Origin: an uncultured Sphaerochaeta sp.
Lineage (GTDB): Bacteria > Spirochaetota > Spirochaetia > Sphaerochaetales > Sphaerochaetaceae
Assembly (NCBI RefSeq): GCF_963677075.1
Contig: NZ_OY781873.1
Coordinates: 1,240,001 to 1,304,000 of the forward strand
Direction of reading: 5' to 3'
Length of the DNA: 64,000 nt
The notes beneath the pieces were generated by a model. The model worked only from the letters and a program-made list of their open reading frames with translations, was not told where the DNA came from and made no database searches. The position numbers were made by a program, and so were the translations under genes. This document shows, one piece after another, positions 60,246-64,000 of this stretch; position 1 is the first letter of the stretch, and the number at the start of each line of letters is the position of its first letter.

Positions 60246-61145
60246 TTAGACAATACTTGCAGGATGTATAGATTTTGCACTCATTGTTGCAACTTTTGTT
60301 GCATTGATTACTGCTTGTTGCAGTTTTTCACCCTTTAGCAACTGTACTGTCAGGGCTGCACTCAAGGAATCTCCGCACCCGATGGTATTCACTATCTCTG
60401 TCTTCTCAACTGGAACTGTAAAGAAACGAGAATTCTGTACCCAGAGTTCAGATGATCCCCGAGAGAGTACGAATATACTCCCATACTGTTCATACAACGG
60501 CCCAAGCATATTCCTCACAGTCTCCTTAAGATCATCGGTATCCTGGTGTTCTGCAAGCTTGATCCCAAGGAAGGTATGGCCTGCTTCACTGAGGTTGATC
60601 TTCACTACATCAGGATGGTGGGGGAGACAGCGCTTCAGGTCTTCACCCTTCAAGTCGAGCAAGACAAACTTCCCCAATGTTTTCGCTTTCTTGACAAAGT
60701 CTGCATAGAGATTGTCTGAGTACCCAGGAGCGCGGGTACCTAGAATGATCAGGCCGTCACAATCCTTGATGTTCTGAGTGAAGAGGTTTCTGATGGGCTC
60801 CTCGCAGGCAGGGTCCACAGGAAAGGGTTCCTGGACCAGCTCAGTCGTCCCCTCGCTTGTAAGGACGGTTACACAGGTCCTGATGGCACTTTTACTATCC
60901 GCCCAGAGTGGGGTGACCCCATCTTTTCTGCAAAGGCCAATCATCTCTTCTGTACGACTACCTCCCAAGTGGGTGAGCAGGAGACTTTCATGCCCAAGTT
61001 GGCTGACAATCCTTGCTGCGTTCATTCCCTTCCCTGATGCATCCAGGTAGTGTTCCTGGGCACGATTCACCTCCCCGATAGAGAAGGAGGGGAAGCGCAT
61101 CGTAATCTGGAAAGTTGGGTTCAGGCAGACAGAAAGAATCTTCAT
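60246..61145 (-). CDS. PfkB kinase (1-phosphofructokinase/tagatose-6-phosphate kinase-like)
   Basis: This is a 299-residue PfkB kinase of the LacC/FruK branch. The start [16 protein letters not shown] is typical, with [16 protein letters not shown] near 36-51 as the substrate loop. The catalytic motif reads [19 protein letters not shown] near 253, with GCGD instead of GAGD; the base Asp is retained. It could phosphorylate fructose 1-phosphate or tagatose 6-phosphate. No PTS gene is nearby. Its start overlaps the stop of the dCMP deaminase gene. Confidence 0.85.
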   Translation of the reverse strand: MKILSVCLNPTFQITMRFPSFSIGEVNRAQEHYLDASGKGMNAARIVSQLGHESLLLTHLGGSRTEEMIGLCRKDGVTPLWADSKSAIRTCVTVLTSEGTTELVQEPFPVDPACEEPIRNLFTQNIKDCDGLIILGTRAPGYSDNLYADFVKKAKTLGKFVLLDLKGEDLKRCLPHHPDVVKINLSEAGHTFLGIKLAEHQDTDDLKETVRNMLGPLYEQYGSIFVLSRGSSELWVQNSRFFTVPVEKTEIVNTIGCGDSLSAALTVQLLKGEKLQQAVINATKVATMSAKSIHPASIV

Positions 61146-61627
61146 GATAATTTGAGCAGAATCGAACCATGCTGGGGAACCAGTTGCCGGTAGGCAACAC
61201 CGGTCTTGTCAAACATCAGCTTGGATGCCTTTGTGTTGTCTGCTTCACTGTATTTGTCGGAAAGGAATACCACTTCCTTGATTCCTGACTGGATGATTGC
61301 CTTCGCACACTCATTGCAAGGAAACAGGCCAACGTACAGCGTACACCCCTTGAGGTTGCTGCTGATTGCGTTGAGGATGGCGTTCAGCTCAGCATGACAG
61401 ACATAGGGATACTTTGTCTCGAGCCACTCTCCTTCTCTTTCCCAGGGGATGTCATCATCATCCACCCCGATCGGGAAACCATTGTATCCCACGCCAACGA
61501 TCTTATGGTCGGTGTTCACGATACATGCTCCCACCTGGGTGCTCGGGTCTTTGCTTCTGAGTGACGAAAGGACTGCCACTCCCATGAAATATTCGTCCCA
61601 ACTGAGATAGTCTTTACGCTTGGGCAT
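61142..61627 (-). CDS. Deoxycytidylate (dCMP) deaminase
   Basis: This is a 161-residue zinc deaminase. The zinc ligands are His in [10 protein letters not shown] near 75-84 (with catalytic Glu) and the cysteine pair in PCNECAKAI near 103-111. The start [27 protein letters not shown] is the ComEB/dCMP-deaminase N-terminus. It makes dUMP for thymidylate synthesis. Its start overlaps the end of the alpha/beta hydrolase gene (14 bp) and its stop overlaps the PfkB start by 4 bp, forming a tight three-gene block. Confidence 0.93.
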   Translation of the reverse strand: MPKRKDYLSWDEYFMGVAVLSSLRSKDPSTQVGACIVNTDHKIVGVGYNGFPIGVDDDDIPWEREGEWLETKYPYVCHAELNAILNAISSNLKGCTLYVGLFPCNECAKAIIQSGIKEVVFLSDKYSEADNTKASKLMFDKTGVAYRQLVPQHGSILLKLS

Positions 61628-62552
61628 GATTTTTACGCTCCTTTTCTAGCAAGAATTCAAGAATGGTATCGGTTAATGATTGCTGGATAGACCTGTAGAG
61701 GAGTAGGGCATGTCTGCTGTGGTTGTAGTTGTCCATCTCTGTTTCAAGGATGTGGAAATCAACACTGTTCTGCTCTTTCTCAATGATCTTGAGATTCTTG
61801 AACGGAACAGTCTGGTCGTTGACATCATGGATGGAAAAGAGGGGACAGGTTATCTTTCCAAGATTCTTTCTGACATCCTTCATGGCATGGACCAAGCTCA
61901 GCCCCGGACGGATAAAGATCCCTCCATAGCCATACCAGTACTCACTGCCGTCTTCTCCCTTAGGATTGCCAGCAACCACATGTGCCCCGATGGAGGGGGT
62001 GAAGAGCCCCAGGGTTCTGGATATATATTGTTTCCAATCCGTAATGACACCGTCCTTCAGGCTATTGTAGACCACAGGGGCCGCTATGGTTACCAGCTTA
62101 TCGGGAGCAAGTGTACTCTGGCAGTAGGTTTCTCCGAGCTTCAGGGTCATCATTCCCCCCATGCTGATACCAAGTACGTAGAGCGTCGCATACTGGTCCC
62201 TGAGCTTCTCGTAGTAACTGCAGAGGTAGGAGAACCACTGGGTGAAGGTGGTGTGGGCAAACTGGTCTGGATCGGTTCCGAAGCCAGGCATCAAAGGCGC
62301 ATGTACATCCATTCCTGCTTCGAAAAACCGCTCGGCGCTGTAGTGGTAGACCGAGGGAGTGGAAGGAAAACCGTGAACAAGCAAGATGGCCTGTTTCCTT
62401 CCTTCTTTAGTCATGATGATACTCTTTGCTTCCTCACAGCATACCTTGGTTTCATCGACAGTGAGGGGCTCTACATTCCTGTCGCGATACCCGATAAGGG
62501 TCGTATTCCAGAGTATGAATGCAATGATGAGAACGAGGATGATATACCACAT
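61614..62552 (-). CDS. Membrane-anchored alpha/beta hydrolase
   Basis: This is a 312-residue hydrolase with an N-terminal membrane helix ([15 protein letters not shown], residues 1-15). The hydrolase fold starts [19 protein letters not shown] near 52-70, the nucleophile elbow is [12 protein letters not shown] near 127 (G-x-S-x-G), the acid is in [12 protein letters not shown] near 240, and the His in [10 protein letters not shown] near 273. It is a probable carboxylesterase or monoacylglycerol lipase-type enzyme. No ribosome-binding site is present; a TATAGT lies 7 bp before the ATG at 62552, so the transcript could be leaderless. Confidence 0.85.
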   Translation of the reverse strand: MWYIILVLIIAFILWNTTLIGYRDRNVEPLTVDETKVCCEEAKSIIMTKEGRKQAILLVHGFPSTPSVYHYSAERFFEAGMDVHAPLMPGFGTDPDQFAHTTFTQWFSYLCSYYEKLRDQYATLYVLGISMGGMMTLKLGETYCQSTLAPDKLVTIAAPVVYNSLKDGVITDWKQYISRTLGLFTPSIGAHVVAGNPKGEDGSEYWYGYGGIFIRPGLSLVHAMKDVRKNLGKITCPLFSIHDVNDQTVPFKNLKIIEKEQNSVDFHILETEMDNYNHSRHALLLYRSIQQSLTDTILEFLLEKERKNHAQA

Positions 62553-62591
62553 GGCCTTAACTATATCCCAGAGAACAGATGAAGGAAAGAG

Positions 62592-62628
62592 CAAAAAACA
62601 AGAGCCTATCGGTGAGGATAGGCTCTTG
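62592..62628 (-). terminator. Strong intrinsic terminator after oadB
   Basis: CAAGAGCCTATC, a 6-nt loop and GATAGGCTCTTG form a perfect 12-bp stem. On the minus strand six T residues follow, 21 bp after the oadB stop. Confidence 0.88.
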
Positions 62629-62649
62629 TGATAGGTAACGAATTTTCTG

Positions 62650-63840
62650 CTAGGCCATCATGAACGGGATGACTGCAAGCAAGACACCAGCTGCTACAGC
62701 AGAGCCGATAACACCAGCAACGTTCGGGCCCATGGCGTGCATGAGCAGGAAGTTCTGGGGATCTGACTCCTGACCGACCTTGCTGGAAACACGGGCAGCC
62801 ATTGGTACAGCTGAAACACCAGCGCTTCCAATAAGTGGATTGACTGGATGTTTCGGATCAAGTTTGTTCATCAACTTCGCAATCAGCAAGCCGGATGCAG
62901 TACCGATAGAGAATGCAATCATGCCAAGAGCGAGAATTCCCAGGGTGTTCAGGTTGAGGAAGTGGGAAGCTTCCATCTTCGAACCAACAGAGAGGCCGAG
63001 GAAGATCGTTACGATATTCATCAATGCATTCTGCATGGTGTCCGAAAGACGGTTGGTCACTCCGCACTCCTTGGCCAAGTTACCGAACATCAGGGAGCCG
63101 ATGAGCGGGGTAGCTGAGGGAAGCAAGACTGCACAAGCGGTAAGAACGGTCAAGGGGAAAAGTATTCTTTCCAGTTTTGAGACCGGTCGAAGCTGTTTCA
63201 TCTTGATCATCCGCTCTTCCTTGGTGGTAAGAGCCCGCATGATCGGGGGTTGGATGATGGGAACCAATGCCATATAGCTGTAGGCAGCTACGGCGATGGG
63301 GCCCAGCAAATCCGGTTTGAGGCGGCTGGTCACATAGATAGCCGTCGGACCGTCAGCACCACCGATGATTCCGATGGAACCAGCAGCGAAGAGGTCAAAG
63401 TTGATCCCAGGGATGAAGCTCAGGGCAAGGGCTCCAAGCAGGGCAACGAAGATGCCTGCCTGGGCTGCTGCGCCGAGCAACAGGGTCTTGGGGTTAGCAA
63501 TAAGCGGGCCGAAGTCCGTCATTGCACCAACACCCATGAAGATCAAGATCGGGAATAGACCGGTATCGATACCCATATCGAACAACAGCTTGATAAACCC
63601 AGGAGCTCCTGAGGTAGGATCAATGCTTGCTGCATATCCCATAGGGATATTCGAGAGGATACAACCGAACCCAATGGTCACCAATAGTAAAGGTTCAAAG
63701 TTCTTTACTATGGCAAGATAGAGGAGGACAAAGCCAACGATGATCATGACAAGATTGCCAACACCGAAGCCTTCTGCCAACCCCAAGAATCCGTACAGTC
63801 CAGTGGACTGCCAGAGTTGATTAAACGCGGAACCAATCAT
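62650..63840 (-). CDS. oadB: Sodium-pumping decarboxylase beta subunit (OadB/GcdB/MmdB)
   Basis: This is a 396-residue membrane subunit that couples decarboxylation of carboxybiotin to sodium export. Family signatures are [39 protein letters not shown], split over residues 155-195 with the key Asp in [18 protein letters not shown] lies near 294, and [20 protein letters not shown] near 342. About nine to eleven membrane segments are present. The biotin-carrier gene precedes it by 13 bp. Which acyl substrate is used (oxaloacetate, methylmalonyl-CoA, glutaconyl-CoA) is set by an alpha subunit outside the window. Confidence 0.95.
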   Translation of the reverse strand: MIGSAFNQLWQSTGLYGFLGLAEGFGVGNLVMIIVGFVLLYLAIVKNFEPLLLVTIGFGCILSNIPMGYAASIDPTSGAPGFIKLLFDMGIDTGLFPILIFMGVGAMTDFGPLIANPKTLLLGAAAQAGIFVALLGALALSFIPGINFDLFAAGSIGIIGGADGPTAIYVTSRLKPDLLGPIAVAAYSYMALVPIIQPPIMRALTTKEERMIKMKQLRPVSKLERILFPLTVLTACAVLLPSATPLIGSLMFGNLAKECGVTNRLSDTMQNALMNIVTIFLGLSVGSKMEASHFLNLNTLGILALGMIAFSIGTASGLLIAKLMNKLDPKHPVNPLIGSAGVSAVPMAARVSSKVGQESDPQNFLLMHAMGPNVAGVIGSAVAAGVLLAVIPFMMA

Positions 63841-63853
63841 CTCAGAGTCTCCT

Positions 63854-64000
63854 TTAGCTGATCACCAGCAATTCGTCATCGCTCTGCATCTGCTGGCCTT
63901 GGCTTACGGCGATCTTGGTTACTACGCCATCACAAGGAGCATAGATCTCATTTTCCATCTTCATGGCTTCCATGATCATAAGCACCTGGTTCTTCTTGAC
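63854..64000 (-). CDS. Biotin-carrier domain of a sodium-pumping decarboxylase, 5' part missing
   Basis: These are the last 48 residues of a biotinyl protein, open to the window end. The biotin-accepting lysine is in [15 protein letters not shown], followed by [12 protein letters not shown] and a typical C-terminus ELLVIS. It is either a separate carrier subunit (gamma-type) or the C-terminus of OadA. It lies directly before oadB on the same strand, with AAGGAG in the gap supplying oadB's ribosome-binding site. Confidence 0.93.
   Translation of the reverse strand, partial: VKKNQVLMIMEAMKMENEIYAPCDGVVTKIAVSQGQQMQSDDELLVIS

Noticed and set aside
1..64000. CRISPR arrays, insertion sequences, integrases, rRNA or tRNA genes
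   Set aside because: I saw no regularly spaced repeats, transposase or integrase motifs, or foldable tRNA. Gaps between genes are short and filled with promoters or hairpins.

Overview
The window looks like a chromosome segment from a Sphaerochaeta-like spirochaete; this taxonomic call is an inference. Four secreted substrate-binding proteins share a short Sec signal ending LFA-x-G or MFA-x-G, followed by an acidic, polar linker and no lipobox cysteine. The genes are densely packed, almost all for transport and fermentation of carbohydrates, at roughly 48-50% GC. I see no rRNA, tRNA, CRISPR array, insertion sequence or phage gene.

Layout. 1-7323: FadR-type regulator (5' end outside the window), tripartite tricarboxylate transporter (TctC, TctB, TctA), SDR dehydrogenase, split transketolase and a GarR-like reductase. 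The last three genes are much richer in GC. 7424-9216: transaldolase and a second SDR. 9383-11192: ThuA-like protein and a Gfo/Idh/MocA oxidoreductase. 11182-12887: short asparaginase, diverging from an AI-2E family permease. 13212-23588: ten-gene sugar operon (ribose-type ABC importer, two tandem FGGY kinases, a 129-residue unknown, aldo/keto reductase, PfkB kinase, cupin, zinc dehydrogenase) behind a sigma-54-type promoter. 23633-26588: FucU mutarotase, then a divergent FGGY kinase and a 2-hydroxyacid dehydrogenase.

26593-34057 (minus): an eight-gene cluster. In transcription order it holds a frameshifted shikimate-dehydrogenase-like gene, cupin-type phosphoglucose isomerase, UlaG-like metallo-hydrolase, GntR regulator, a DeoC-fold protein without the catalytic lysine, DeoC, a sigma-54 activator, and a KDPG aldolase fused to a VOC domain. 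I know no pathway with this combination. 34240-39788 (minus): RpiR regulator, 6-phosphogluconate dehydrogenase, KDG-type kinase, zinc dehydrogenase and Gfo/Idh/MocA oxidoreductase. It diverges from a maltose-type ABC importer (39935-42982); two exact 14-bp direct repeats lie between the two operons.

42983-52324 is mixed: lipoprotein acetolactate decarboxylase, a xylose-isomerase-like TIM barrel lacking both catalytic glutamates, cupin, iron alcohol dehydrogenase, chromate transporter, flavoproteins, amidohydrolase and an AraC/GyrI regulator. 52499-60003 (minus) pairs a BMP-type nucleoside/purine ABC importer with a molybdenum xanthine dehydrogenase, which suggests purine salvage or fermentation. 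60246-64000 (minus) holds a PfkB kinase, dCMP deaminase, alpha/beta hydrolase, and the beta subunit and biotin-carrier end of a sodium-pumping decarboxylase.

How the genes fit together: imported sugars or sugar acids are oxidised or reduced by SDR, AKR, Gfo or ADH enzymes and phosphorylated by FGGY or PfkB kinases. They are then cleaved or rearranged by transketolase, transaldolase, Eda or DeoC, or decarboxylated by Gnd. Substrates are not identified. The most unusual parts are the eight-gene minus-strand cluster and the sigma-54-type promoter paired with a sigma-54 activator in the same window.
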